Shown here in pieces: positions 28,855 through 36,937 of a stretch of 64,000 nt of DNA. Source of the stretch: Treponema parvum (GTDB lineage Bacteria > Spirochaetota > Spirochaetia > Treponematales > Treponemataceae). Made by a program: the position numbers and the translations under genes. The notes below the pieces were generated by a model. It searched no databases and had not been told where the DNA came from. It was given only the letters and a program-made list of their open reading frames with translations. The stretch's first letter is position 1; every line of letters begins with the position of its first letter. The stretch spans positions 1,178,001 through 1,242,000 of the forward strand of contig NZ_CP054257.1 in the NCBI RefSeq assembly GCF_017893945.1. Direction: 5' to 3'.

Positions 28855-29845
28855 TAATCGTATTCCCGTTCTTGTAATATTCGGTCCTACGGGGGCCGGA
28901 AAGACTGCCTTGTTGCGTTCATTGTTCGCCGCAGGCAGTCCTTATTTTTTTAAAGGAAGATGCGAAGTCGTAAGCGCCGATTCCATGCAAGTTTATAAGG
29001 GAATGGACATAGGCACTGCAAAACCCGACAAGGCTTTGCAAAAAGAACTTCTGCATCACTTGATAGATATTTGTCCGCCTTCGGAGCAATTTTCCGCTTC
29101 CGAATTCGTAAAAGCCGCCGATCTTTGCTGCCGAGATATTTATAGACGATCGAAAATTCCCGTTGTCGCAGGAGGAAGCGGCTTTTATATAAAAAGTTTT
29201 TTATTCGGGATTCCTGCAACCCCCAAAGGAAACCCCTGTGTCAAAAAAATGCTCCGTGAAAGAGCGCTAAAAGAAGGTCTTGCCTCTCTTTATAGGGAAC
29301 TTGAAACCTGCGATCCTATTACGGCCGCAAAGATACATAAAAATGACGCTTACCGCATCGAAAGAGCTCTGGAGGTTTTTTTGTGTACGGGGAAACCTCT
29401 TTCATCCTTTGCCGTGTCCGACGAATTGAGAGCCGGCTTTGACTTTTGTATCATAATACTCGGACGTAGCCGGCGCGAATTATATGAGCGGATCGACAAA
29501 CGCGTTGATGAAATGTTTGAACAGGGGCTCGTCCGTGAATTTAACGCTCTTGTAGACAAAGGCTATACTGAAGACGATCCTGGAATGGCGGCGATAGGCT
29601 ACAGGGAACTCATCCGCGAATTTCCCGACGGCGTACCAAGTTTATCTCTGCTTTCGGATGAAACGCTTAAAAAATTGGAAAGTGTCAAAAAATTGATAAA
29701 ACTGAACAGCCGCCATTATGCAAAAAAACAGTATACCATGATGAAAAATATTCCCGGAGCCGTATTTTGTCCTCTTTCCGAAGGGTCTGAAATTTCTTAT
29801 TCCGTTTTGCAAAAAATAAAAGATTTTATGAAAACTCATACTTGA
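28838..29845 (+). CDS. miaA: tRNA dimethylallyltransferase MiaA
   Basis: Transfers the dimethylallyl group from DMAPP to N6 of A37 in tRNAs reading UNN codons. It has VIFGPTGAGKTALL (P-loop, K22), [18 protein letters not shown] (substrate Asp), and IPVVAGGSGFYIKSFLFG, all MiaA signatures. Length 335. The start is TTG at 28838, overlapping the omega-like gene; GAAGG lies further upstream than usual, so coupling may help. A broken copy of its first third sits at 25889-26206. Its isoprenoid substrate links it to dxs downstream. Confidence 0.94.
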   Translation: MISSTDNRIPVLVIFGPTGAGKTALLRSLFAAGSPYFFKGRCEVVSADSMQVYKGMDIGTAKPDKALQKELLHHLIDICPPSEQFSASEFVKAADLCCRDIYRRSKIPVVAGGSGFYIKSFLFGIPATPKGNPCVKKMLRERALKEGLASLYRELETCDPITAAKIHKNDAYRIERALEVFLCTGKPLSSFAVSDELRAGFDFCIIILGRSRRELYERIDKRVDEMFEQGLVREFNALVDKGYTEDDPGMAAIGYRELIREFPDGVPSLSLLSDETLKKLESVKKLIKLNSRHYAKKQYTMMKNIPGAVFCPLSEGSEISYSVLQKIKDFMKTHT

Positions 29846-29870
29846 CGTAAGAACATAAAACTTGCATAAT
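29842..29870 (+). promoter_or_regulatory. Promoter for the 29-codon ribosomal protein gene
   Basis: TTGACG at 29842-29847, a 17-base spacer and CATAAT at 29865-29870 make a good sigma-70 promoter. It begins inside the miaA stop region and points at the small gene at 29906. Confidence 0.65.
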
Positions 29871-29905
29871 AAATAAAGTTTATAAAAGAACGAAGGAGTT
29901 CCATT

Positions 29906-29995
29906 GTGCCCTGTGGGAAGAAGAGGAAGCGCCAAAAGATGGCGACGCATAAGCGAAAGAAGATGCTTAGAAAAAATCGGCATAAGAACAAGTAG
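29906..29995 (+). CDS. AURKAIP1/COX24-domain small ribosomal protein
   Basis: This 29-codon gene starts with GTG seven bases after GAAGGAG and encodes an almost wholly basic peptide: VPCGKKRKRQKMATHKRKKM, then LRKNRHKNK. This matches the AURKAIP1/COX24 family of very short bacterial small-subunit proteins related to mitochondrial mS38. It has its own promoter and a strong terminator, so it is an independent transcript. The peptide is too short for most gene callers. Confidence 0.88.
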   Translation: MPCGKKRKRQKMATHKRKKMLRKNRHKNK

Positions 29996-30015
29996 TGTAA
30001 GCTGCCGTTTTACGA

Positions 30016-30054
30016 AAGACCGCGAAGTTGAAAAACTAACGCGGTCTTTTTTTT
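30016..30054 (+). terminator. Rho-independent terminator
   Basis: AAGACCGCG at 30016-30024 pairs perfectly with CGCGGTCTT at 30040-30048, followed by an uninterrupted T run to 30054. It ends the small ribosomal-protein transcript. Confidence 0.88.
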
Positions 30055-30138
30055 AAAAGCCGGAAACTTCAACGCAAAGTTCTTCGCGACGAGGTTCCCG
30101 AACTGAAACAGGAAACAGGCTGAAGTTTTGACAGCCCG

Positions 30139-32073
30139 TTGTTTTATAGGAGTTGCAGTACGATACTTTCGAGTATACATTCACCGGACGACGTTAAGCG
30201 TCTTTCTAAAAAAGAACTTCCGATTTTAGCTTCCGAAATACGCAAAGAGATCATTGAAGTTGTTGGCAAAAACGGAGGCCATCTTGCAAGCAATCTAGGC
30301 GTTGTTGAGCTGACGATAGCCCTTCATCGTTCTTTTAAAAGTCCGTCCGACGCCATCGTATGGGATGTAAGCCATCAGTGTTATGCGCACAAATTACTCA
30401 CCGGCCGCTATGCGCAGTTTCATACGCTGCGCCGTCATGGAGGTCTTTCGGGTTTTACAAAGAAAAAAGAAAGTCCGCATGATTTTTTTGATAGCGGTCA
30501 CGCTTCCACGTCCATCTCATGCGCGCTCGGACTTCTTACGGCATGGCAGCATGAAGGGCGCGACGGAAAGGCCGTTGCCGTCATAGGCGACGGGGCTTTG
30601 ACGGGCGGCATGGCGTTTGAAGCGCTTTCTCACGCCGGACTCATATCAAAGAATCTTATCGTCATCCTTAATGACAACCAGATGTCTATAAACCCGAACA
30701 CGGGTTCCCTGTCGCGCTATCTCAGCCGTCTTACAGTAACTTCGTCTTATCAAAATTTCAGGCATACGGTCGATCACATTGTAGATAAAATTCCTTATTT
30801 TAACAAATACTTGAGCAGAATGATCTTTCGCCTTAAACGCGGAATAAAAGGTATGTTTTTAATGAACAACCTTTTTGTAGACCTAGGTTTTGAATACGTC
30901 GGCCCTTTAAACGGGCATGACATAAACGAACTTGAAAAAGTTTTCGACCATGTTAAAAAACTTCCGCGTCCGGTCGTAATTCACGTAGTGACAAAAAAGG
31001 GTAAGGGCTTCAGTCCCGCAGAAAACGATCCTGCGCGTTTTCATGGGATAGGTCCGTTGTGCCTTGACGAGGGAAAAGTTGAAAAAATCGACACTACAAG
31101 TTTTACCGAAGCTTTCGGCACCGCGATAGTAAACCTTGCCGAAACGCATCCGAATATCGCCGCCGTTACCGCGGCTATGACAAAAGGAACAGGGCTTGAA
31201 ACCTTTGCGCGCAATTTTAAAAACCGGTTTTTTGATGTGGGAATTGCCGAACAGCATGCGGTTACGTTCGGCGCGGGGCTTGCAGCGGGCGGAATGATAC
31301 CCGTCATATGCATTTACTCTACATTCATACAGCGTTCCATCGATCAGATCATTCATGACGCGGCATTGCAAAAACTGCATATGATATTTGTGTTTGACAG
31401 GGCGGGCGTCGTTCCGGACGACGGTGAAACGCATCAGGGGCTTTTTGATTTGGCCTTGTTACGCCCGATCCCGAATATTTCGATTATGACGCCCGCCGGA
31501 GCTTTCGACCTTGAACTGTGCCTTACATGGGCCGTCGACAAGGCTAAAACTCCTGTAGTCATCCGTTACCCTAAACTTTCTTGTCCGTCCGACACGGATG
31601 AATTTTCCAACCCGATAGAAGAAGGCAAGGGAATTTTTATTCCGTGCACAAGTTTCGCTCCGACTCTTGCGCCGGCTGAAAACGCGAAGGTTGAAAAAAA
31701 AGTCCTTTTAATATGTACCGGAGGATTTTATTCCGAAACTCTTTCGGCCGCCCGTTTGCTTTTGATGAAAGACGTCGTAACTGACATATATGTGCTTCGC
31801 TTTATAAAGCCGATCGACACCTACGACATTTGGAGAGTTTGTAAAAATTATGAAGCCGCGGTTATTGCGGAAGACGGGGTAAAAACAGGCGGCGTCGGCG
31901 AATACGTTGAAAATTTCCTTTTAAAACAGGGAATGAAAACGGTCAAGGTAAAGGCCTTTCCTGATTGCTTTTTGTCGCAGGGAACGCGTTCTGAAATTTG
32001 CAGCGATTCTGGTATGTCGGCCGAAGATATAGCGGCGGCGGCACTTGACTGTCTTTTGGAAGGTAAAAAATGA
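30139..32073 (+). CDS. dxs: 1-deoxy-D-xylulose-5-phosphate synthase Dxs
   Basis: First enzyme of the MEP isoprenoid pathway: pyruvate + glyceraldehyde-3-phosphate to DXP with thiamine diphosphate. It has GGHLASNLGVVELTIALH, VIGDGALTGGMAFEAL and ILNDNQMSI (ThDP/Mg site), DVGIAEQHAV (catalytic Glu) and VIRYPKL. Length ~637-644. The start is unclear: TTG at 30139 adds an odd FYRSCST extension without a Shine-Dalgarno, while AGGAG at 30148-30152 points to ACG at 30160, giving the family-like N-terminus ILSSIHSPDD. It leads the operon and overlaps folP by four bases. Confidence 0.95.
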   Translation: MFYRSCSTILSSIHSPDDVKRLSKKELPILASEIRKEIIEVVGKNGGHLASNLGVVELTIALHRSFKSPSDAIVWDVSHQCYAHKLLTGRYAQFHTLRRHGGLSGFTKKKESPHDFFDSGHASTSISCALGLLTAWQHEGRDGKAVAVIGDGALTGGMAFEALSHAGLISKNLIVILNDNQMSINPNTGSLSRYLSRLTVTSSYQNFRHTVDHIVDKIPYFNKYLSRMIFRLKRGIKGMFLMNNLFVDLGFEYVGPLNGHDINELEKVFDHVKKLPRPVVIHVVTKKGKGFSPAENDPARFHGIGPLCLDEGKVEKIDTTSFTEAFGTAIVNLAETHPNIAAVTAAMTKGTGLETFARNFKNRFFDVGIAEQHAVTFGAGLAAGGMIPVICIYSTFIQRSIDQIIHDAALQKLHMIFVFDRAGVVPDDGETHQGLFDLALLRPIPNISIMTPAGAFDLELCLTWAVDKAKTPVVIRYPKLSCPSDTDEFSNPIEEGKGIFIPCTSFAPTLAPAENAKVEKKVLLICTGGFYSETLSAARLLLMKDVVTDIYVLRFIKPIDTYDIWRVCKNYEAAVIAEDGVKTGGVGEYVENFLLKQGMKTVKVKAFPDCFLSQGTRSEICSDSGMSAEDIAAAALDCLLEGKK

Positions 32074-32900
32074 CGGATGATGTAAAAAAACTTTGTCTCT
32101 CGGACCGCAGCGTAAGTACCGAAAACGCCGCGTTTGTAATGGGAATTGTAAACGCTACGAGCGATTCTTTTTGGGAAGGAAGCCGCGGAGGAATAGACAG
32201 GGCTCTTAGCTTGATTGACGAGGGCGCGGACATACTTGACATAGGCGGAGAATCGACGCGGCCGGGATCGGAATATGTTGACGCGGATGAAGAGATAAAA
32301 CGCATAGTCCCTCTGATCGAACACATAAGGCGCTTTTCCGATATTCCGATTTCTGTGGATACGAGAAAGTCCGAAGTGATGAAGGCGGCGTTTTCCGCCG
32401 GAGCGGATATGTTGAACGACGTTTCCGCATTGGAAGACGATGAAGAACTGGCGGGTTTTGTCGCTTCCGTTAAAATTCCTTTGATACTGATGCACAAAAA
32501 AGGCGATCCTGCTATAATGCAAAAAGGGTCGATACACTATGACGACGTTACCGCCGAAGTTAGCGCATACTTGACTTCGCGCGCCGAATATGCGATACAG
32601 GCGGGAATATCTTCAAAAAAAATCATAATAGATCCCGGCATAGGTTTCGGAAAGGATCTTGAAGCTAACATTGCGCTCATAAAAAATTGCGGAAAACTTT
32701 GTGACGGCAGATACCCTGTCCTTATGGCGCTTTCGCGAAAGAGCTGTATAGGGCAAATTACGGGAAGATCCGTAGAAGATCGCCTTTTCGGAACGATTGC
32801 CGCCGACGTTATCGCCGTGCTTGCAGGCGCTTTTATGATCCGTGTACACGACGTCGCCGCTGCGGTCGACTCAATGAAAATACTGAAAACTCTTGAATAG
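32070..32900 (+). CDS. folP: Dihydropteroate synthase FolP
   Basis: Joins p-aminobenzoate to dihydropterin pyrophosphate in folate synthesis. It has FVMGIVNATSDSFWEG (loop 1), DILDIGGESTRPGS (signature), ISVDTRKSEVMKAA, LMHKKGDP and IIDPGIGFGKDLEAN. The usual NxTPDSF reads NATSDSF, a Pro-to-Ser variant in the pterin loop. Its ATG overlaps the dxs stop (ATGA). The stop is directly followed by the cdaA start. Confidence 0.95.
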   Translation: MTDDVKKLCLSDRSVSTENAAFVMGIVNATSDSFWEGSRGGIDRALSLIDEGADILDIGGESTRPGSEYVDADEEIKRIVPLIEHIRRFSDIPISVDTRKSEVMKAAFSAGADMLNDVSALEDDEELAGFVASVKIPLILMHKKGDPAIMQKGSIHYDDVTAEVSAYLTSRAEYAIQAGISSKKIIIDPGIGFGKDLEANIALIKNCGKLCDGRYPVLMALSRKSCIGQITGRSVEDRLFGTIAADVIAVLAGAFMIRVHDVAAAVDSMKILKTLE

Positions 32901-32910
32901 GGAAAAAAAA

Positions 32911-33729
32911 GTGAATATATTTGACGATCTTTCCAAGTTGTATGATTTTATTCGCCCGTTTTTTGATATAGGGATTATCGCTTTCCTTTTGTATAAGGCT
33001 TATGCCGTTATGCGTAAGACTAACAGCGTTCAGATTATCCGTTCCGCCGTTATTATTGCTTTCGCTTATGCGGCGGCCTTGCTTTTTAAGCTCTCCACGC
33101 TGCAATGGATTTTAAATATACTTGCTCAAGGAATTCTGATCTGTTTTGCCATTGTCTTTCAGCCCGAACTTCGTAAAATCTTTCTTAAAATAGGGCAGGT
33201 AAACTGGTTTGCATTCCGTAACCGCACAAAACATTCGTATGTGGATGCCGTTCTCATAGCCGCCGATCAGCTTTCAAAACTGAAGCGCGGTATGCTCGTC
33301 GTGTTTACCAGGCGCACAAAACTTGACGATATCATTGAAACCGGAACAAAGCTTAACGCCGACCTTTCGTCGAGTCTGCTTCTTACGATTTTTGCGTTCA
33401 ACACCACAATGCACGACGGAGCGTGTGTGATTCAGGGAGGCAAGGTTATAGCCGCAGGATGTTTTTTGCCTTTGAGCGAACAATATGACATTAAAAAAAC
33501 GTTCGGAACGCGGCACCGCGCGGCGTTAGGCATTTCAGAGGCCACGGACGCCGTAGTCCTGGTTGTTTCAGAAGAATCCGGCGCGATAAGTTTGGCGTAT
33601 GAATCCCGTCTTCATTACGATCTTAATTCGGACGAACTTATGCAGAGACTTGAGACGCTTCTCGAACTTAAAACCGAAGATTATACGATAGAGGATACGA
33701 TAGATGAAAATACAACCGATAATCGATAA
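32911..33729 (+). CDS. cdaA: Diadenylate cyclase CdaA
   Basis: Membrane enzyme making c-di-AMP from two ATP. Three hydrophobic segments in the first ~90 residues (DIGIIAFLLYKAYAV, IIRSAVIIAFAYAAALLF, ILNILAQGILICFAIVF) precede the DAC domain with MHDGACVIQ (DGA) and FGTRHRAALG (RHR). GTG at 32911 was chosen because it begins at the family-like NIFDDLSKLYDFI; a TTG six codons upstream lies in the folP stop. It overlaps cdaR by 26 bases. The presence of c-di-AMP synthesis suggests potassium or wall-stress signalling in this organism. Confidence 0.93.
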   Translation: MNIFDDLSKLYDFIRPFFDIGIIAFLLYKAYAVMRKTNSVQIIRSAVIIAFAYAAALLFKLSTLQWILNILAQGILICFAIVFQPELRKIFLKIGQVNWFAFRNRTKHSYVDAVLIAADQLSKLKRGMLVVFTRRTKLDDIIETGTKLNADLSSSLLLTIFAFNTTMHDGACVIQGGKVIAAGCFLPLSEQYDIKKTFGTRHRAALGISEATDAVVLVVSEESGAISLAYESRLHYDLNSDELMQRLETLLELKTEDYTIEDTIDENTTDNR

Positions 33730-34669
33730 GCTCTTTGAAAACTGGCCTGTAAAAGTTTTTTGTGTTGTGATCGCCCTGCTGCTGTATTTCTTTTTTAATG
33801 TTTCACGCCTGGACAGCAAAGCATTTCCAATAGAACTTGACGTGGTTTCCGACGGGCAAATGATGCCCGTAAGCTCGTATCAAAAACATGTACGCGTAGT
33901 CGTTCGTGCGAATGCCGAAGATATTGCCTCCGTTACCGCTAAAGATATTTCAGCCGTCGTAAATCTGGAACAATATACCAAATCCGGCGATTACGATATT
34001 CCCGTAGTTCTTAATCTTTCAAAGGAAATTCTTTTGATCGATCCGCTTGAAGTCCGCGTTATACCGGACGTAATACACATGCGCATTGAAGATAAGATAC
34101 TGGAATATAAGGATGTTCAAATTTCCTTTGCCGAAGAAATTCCTCACGGTTATGAGATAGTTTCATATTCTGTAAATCCGAGTTCGCTGCGCGTTACCGG
34201 TTCCCGTTCCGCCGTAGAGCAGACGACAAAACTTTTTACGGATAAAATTCCTTTGGCCGACCGCACGGAAAGTTTTTCTTCACAAGTTTCTATAGCGACA
34301 GTTAATTCTCTTATTTCCGTTGAAAATAACGCAAAGGTTGTCGTGTCAGTTACGATACAGCCTATAATGACGACGGCCGAATACAAGGATAAAGCCGTCT
34401 CTTTTGTGTATTTGAATCCGGATTTAAAAATCGCTTCCGGAGGCGATCCTGTTTCTTTTAGCGTGTCGGGAGATCTTTTGCATGTGGAAAAGCTTACGGA
34501 AAATTCGTTCGTAGTTCAAGCCGATTGCAGCAGCATAAAATCTCCTGGAGAATATGAAATCAGTCTGAATTATATTCTTCCTGAAAACGTTACGCTTTTG
34601 CAAAATTCCGCCGAGAGCGTTAAGATAACGGTGGTAAATGCTTCATCGCATGCCGATTCAGAAAATTAA
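33704..34669 (+). CDS. cdaR: YbbR-domain protein CdaR
   Basis: Regulatory partner of CdaA. One N-terminal transmembrane segment (WPVKVFCVVIALLLYFFFNV) is followed by three to four YbbR beta domains facing outside (SDGQMMPVSSYQKHVRVVVR, VNPSSLRVTGSRSAVEQT). The 26-base overlap with cdaA is typical of this conserved pair. At 321 residues it is within the range seen for the family. Confidence 0.9.
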   Translation: MKIQPIIDKLFENWPVKVFCVVIALLLYFFFNVSRLDSKAFPIELDVVSDGQMMPVSSYQKHVRVVVRANAEDIASVTAKDISAVVNLEQYTKSGDYDIPVVLNLSKEILLIDPLEVRVIPDVIHMRIEDKILEYKDVQISFAEEIPHGYEIVSYSVNPSSLRVTGSRSAVEQTTKLFTDKIPLADRTESFSSQVSIATVNSLISVENNAKVVVSVTIQPIMTTAEYKDKAVSFVYLNPDLKIASGGDPVSFSVSGDLLHVEKLTENSFVVQADCSSIKSPGEYEISLNYILPENVTLLQNSAESVKITVVNASSHADSEN

Positions 34670-34690
34670 CAAAAATTTGAAAATTGTGTT

Positions 34691-35203
34691 ATGATTTACG
34701 GGATAGGCGTTGACATAGTTAAAATCGACCGCATGAAAAACTGGCTCAAAGATCCTCACTTGATTTCAAGGTTTTTTTGCGATGAAGAAATGCATAGCGG
34801 GGATAAAGAATTTCACGGTGTAAAAAATTTTTCTTCAGACGGGAATTCTTCCGGCGGTGAAAAATCACATAGAAGCGGGGAGGGCTGCGCGAGTAAAGAT
34901 GGCGATCTGCGCAGTGAAAATTATTTATGCCGGTATTATGCGGTGCGCTTTGCGGCAAAGGAAGCTTTTTCAAAGGCTTTGGGAACAGGTATAACGGGGT
35001 TCGCTCTCAAAGACGTATTTATTAAAAAAAATGAAGAAGGCAAACCTTTTCTTTGTGTGCGGGGCAAGGCCTTGGATTTGTTAAAAAAAAGATGCAAAAA
35101 CGCCGAGATTTTTGTAACGCTGAGTCACGAAGCGGATTATGCCGTCGCATTTGTTGTGATTGAAAAACGGAGGAATGATGATTCGGTCCAAAAGCAAGCC
35201 TAA
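34691..35203 (+). CDS. acpS: Holo-[acyl-carrier-protein] synthase AcpS with insertion
   Basis: Transfers 4'-phosphopantetheine from CoA to ACP. It has YGIGVDIVKIDRM with the Mg2+ Asp and YAVRFAAKEAFSKALGTGI with the catalytic Glu. Between FFCDEEM (about residue 34) and the second motif (about residue 82) lies a polar, Gly/Ser-rich stretch roughly 30 residues longer than usual, covering bases ~34793-34930. It falls at a surface loop and probably does not harm the fold. The last 26 bases overlap the next gene. Confidence 0.9.
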   Translation: MIYGIGVDIVKIDRMKNWLKDPHLISRFFCDEEMHSGDKEFHGVKNFSSDGNSSGGEKSHRSGEGCASKDGDLRSENYLCRYYAVRFAAKEAFSKALGTGITGFALKDVFIKKNEEGKPFLCVRGKALDLLKKRCKNAEIFVTLSHEADYAVAFVVIEKRRNDDSVQKQA

Positions 35204-36077
35204 GGTTCAAAAAAAAGCCGTCATATCTTATTGGACAAAACAAAAATGCCTGTGTCCCGTCTGTACTAGAGAATTTGCTCATGAAGAAATGTTTACCGGC
35301 AACGGCAGAATGATCGCAGGAGCACTTACCGATGAGCTGCACCGTATTTTTGAACCGTCCGCTCGATTTGGCAAAGTGTATCCGCTTATTTATGCCGTGG
35401 GTGCGTGCCCGCACTGCCATACTGCGATGTTTTGGGACGATTTTACAAAGCTCACTGACAAAGAGACTATAAACCGCATTTACGACGACGAAGAAACACG
35501 CGTGGAACAGGTAAATAAGGTGTTCCCGTATTTTAATTTGGAACACGAGCGCAGTTTGTACGACGGCGCCGCCATGTATTATCTTGCTCTTCTAACTTAT
35601 GAAAAGATGAATGTGGCCTATGTTCCTACGATAAAACAGGCGATAATTTCTCTTAGGCTTTCGTGGCTTTGCAGGGATCTCGAGCTTGCCGTTCCGGGGC
35701 ATAATTTTGAAGTTATGGCTGAAGTGTTCGTGAGAAAGGCGGTCTTCTTTTACCAGCAGGCCGTTATAAACGAGTCTGCGCGGGTTGAACAGAGTTCTTC
35801 GATTTCGAATTTCGGTCCGGACATAGACAAAAATTACGGCTGGGACGGCGTTATTTATCTGTGCGGCCAGCTTGAATACAAATACGGTCAAAAAGAAGAT
35901 CACGAATTACGCTTAAAAAAACTCAACGAATACAAGATTGCCATAGCGAGAATTTTCGGACTGGGAAAATCGTCAAAAAACAAACCCGGGCCGCTGCTTG
36001 AAAATTCGCGTACGCTTTACGACAATATGACAAAGGAACTTGAAGACAGTACGAATATTTCGGTCGGAGATTTATAA
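35178..36077 (+). CDS. DUF2225 family protein
   Basis: Cytosolic protein of unknown function in the DUF2225 family. It has an N-terminal zinc-type pair CPVCTREFAHEEMF and a second ACPHCHTAMFWDDF about 60 residues later, which fits one bound zinc ion. The rest is helical and TPR-like in feel. Two ATGs (35175 and 35178) follow GGAGG; the second was preferred for spacing. It starts inside the acpS frame and ends just before truA, so it is an operon member. Confidence 0.85.
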   Translation: MIRSKSKPKVQKKAVISYWTKQKCLCPVCTREFAHEEMFTGNGRMIAGALTDELHRIFEPSARFGKVYPLIYAVGACPHCHTAMFWDDFTKLTDKETINRIYDDEETRVEQVNKVFPYFNLEHERSLYDGAAMYYLALLTYEKMNVAYVPTIKQAIISLRLSWLCRDLELAVPGHNFEVMAEVFVRKAVFFYQQAVINESARVEQSSSISNFGPDIDKNYGWDGVIYLCGQLEYKYGQKEDHELRLKKLNEYKIAIARIFGLGKSSKNKPGPLLENSRTLYDNMTKELEDSTNISVGDL

Positions 36078-36080
36078 GAT

Positions 36081-36875
36081 TTGAGAAACATCCTTCTTAC
36101 GATCTCTTACGACGGGACGAACTTTTGCGGATGGCAGCGGCAGGATCACTCGGCAAATCTGAAGCCCGTCCGCACCGTTCAATCTGAAATTGAAGCCGCG
36201 CTTGAAAAACTTCACACAAGCCGCCGTATCATACTTCACGGTTCGGGACGTACGGACAGCGGGGTGCACGCCGCCGCACAGGCTGCAAATTTTTTTTCAC
36301 CCATCGATTCAATTCCGGTAAACAATTATATTCCCGCATTAAATGCGATGCTCCCGCATGACGTAAGGATCATCGGCGCGCGTGAAGTTCATGAGAATTT
36401 TGACGCCCGCTTTAGCGCGACAAGCCGGGTTTATCGCTATTATATTGCGGAAGAAGAAATTCCTCTTGCAAATCAAATGCCTTATGTGTGGTTCATTCAC
36501 AGAAAGCCCGATATTTCAGCTTTAAATGAAATGGCCGCCTGTCTTTTGGGAGAAACCGATTACGCCGCCTTTGCCGCATCCGGCGATAAAAGCGTTTCTA
36601 CGAAGCGTTATGTGGAAAGGGCGGCGTTTTCTTATTCTTCGGCTTTTCCTTCCGGAAATTTTCTTATGTTTGAAATCGAAGCTAACGCTTTTTTGTGGAA
36701 GATGGTTCGTTCGATAGTCGGTACTTTGATCGAATTTGAACGTGACGGAAAAGACGCTTTGTTTTTAAAAAAAGTTCTTGAATCCGGAGACAGAAGCATG
36801 GCCGGCGTAACCGCGCCTTCGCGGGGACTCTTCCTTTGGCAGATAAAATTTGACGGCGTTCGGCGCCATGTGTGA
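36081..36875 (+). CDS. truA: tRNA pseudouridine synthase TruA
   Basis: Makes pseudouridine at positions 38-40 of the tRNA anticodon arm. It begins LLTISYDGTNFCGWQRQ and has the catalytic GSGRTDSGVHA with Asp59. SRVYRYYI and FLWKMVRSIVGTLIEF are further family motifs. The start is TTG, with GGAGA about ten bases upstream. It is the last gene of the dxs operon and converges with priA. Confidence 0.95.
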   Translation: MRNILLTISYDGTNFCGWQRQDHSANLKPVRTVQSEIEAALEKLHTSRRIILHGSGRTDSGVHAAAQAANFFSPIDSIPVNNYIPALNAMLPHDVRIIGAREVHENFDARFSATSRVYRYYIAEEEIPLANQMPYVWFIHRKPDISALNEMAACLLGETDYAAFAASGDKSVSTKRYVERAAFSYSSAFPSGNFLMFEIEANAFLWKMVRSIVGTLIEFERDGKDALFLKKVLESGDRSMAGVTAPSRGLFLWQIKFDGVRRHV

Positions 36876-36937
36876 CTCTGTGTTAGGCGGCGCGCTTATA
36901 TAGCGGCTAACTCATAAGCCCCTCTCAGTCTAATAGT

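Noticed and set aside
36876..36937. GTTAGGCGG...GCGGCTAAC inverted repeat between truA and priA as an attC-like site or terminator
   Set aside because: Single copy, imperfect pairing and no T run; most likely chance or a weak bidirectional stop.
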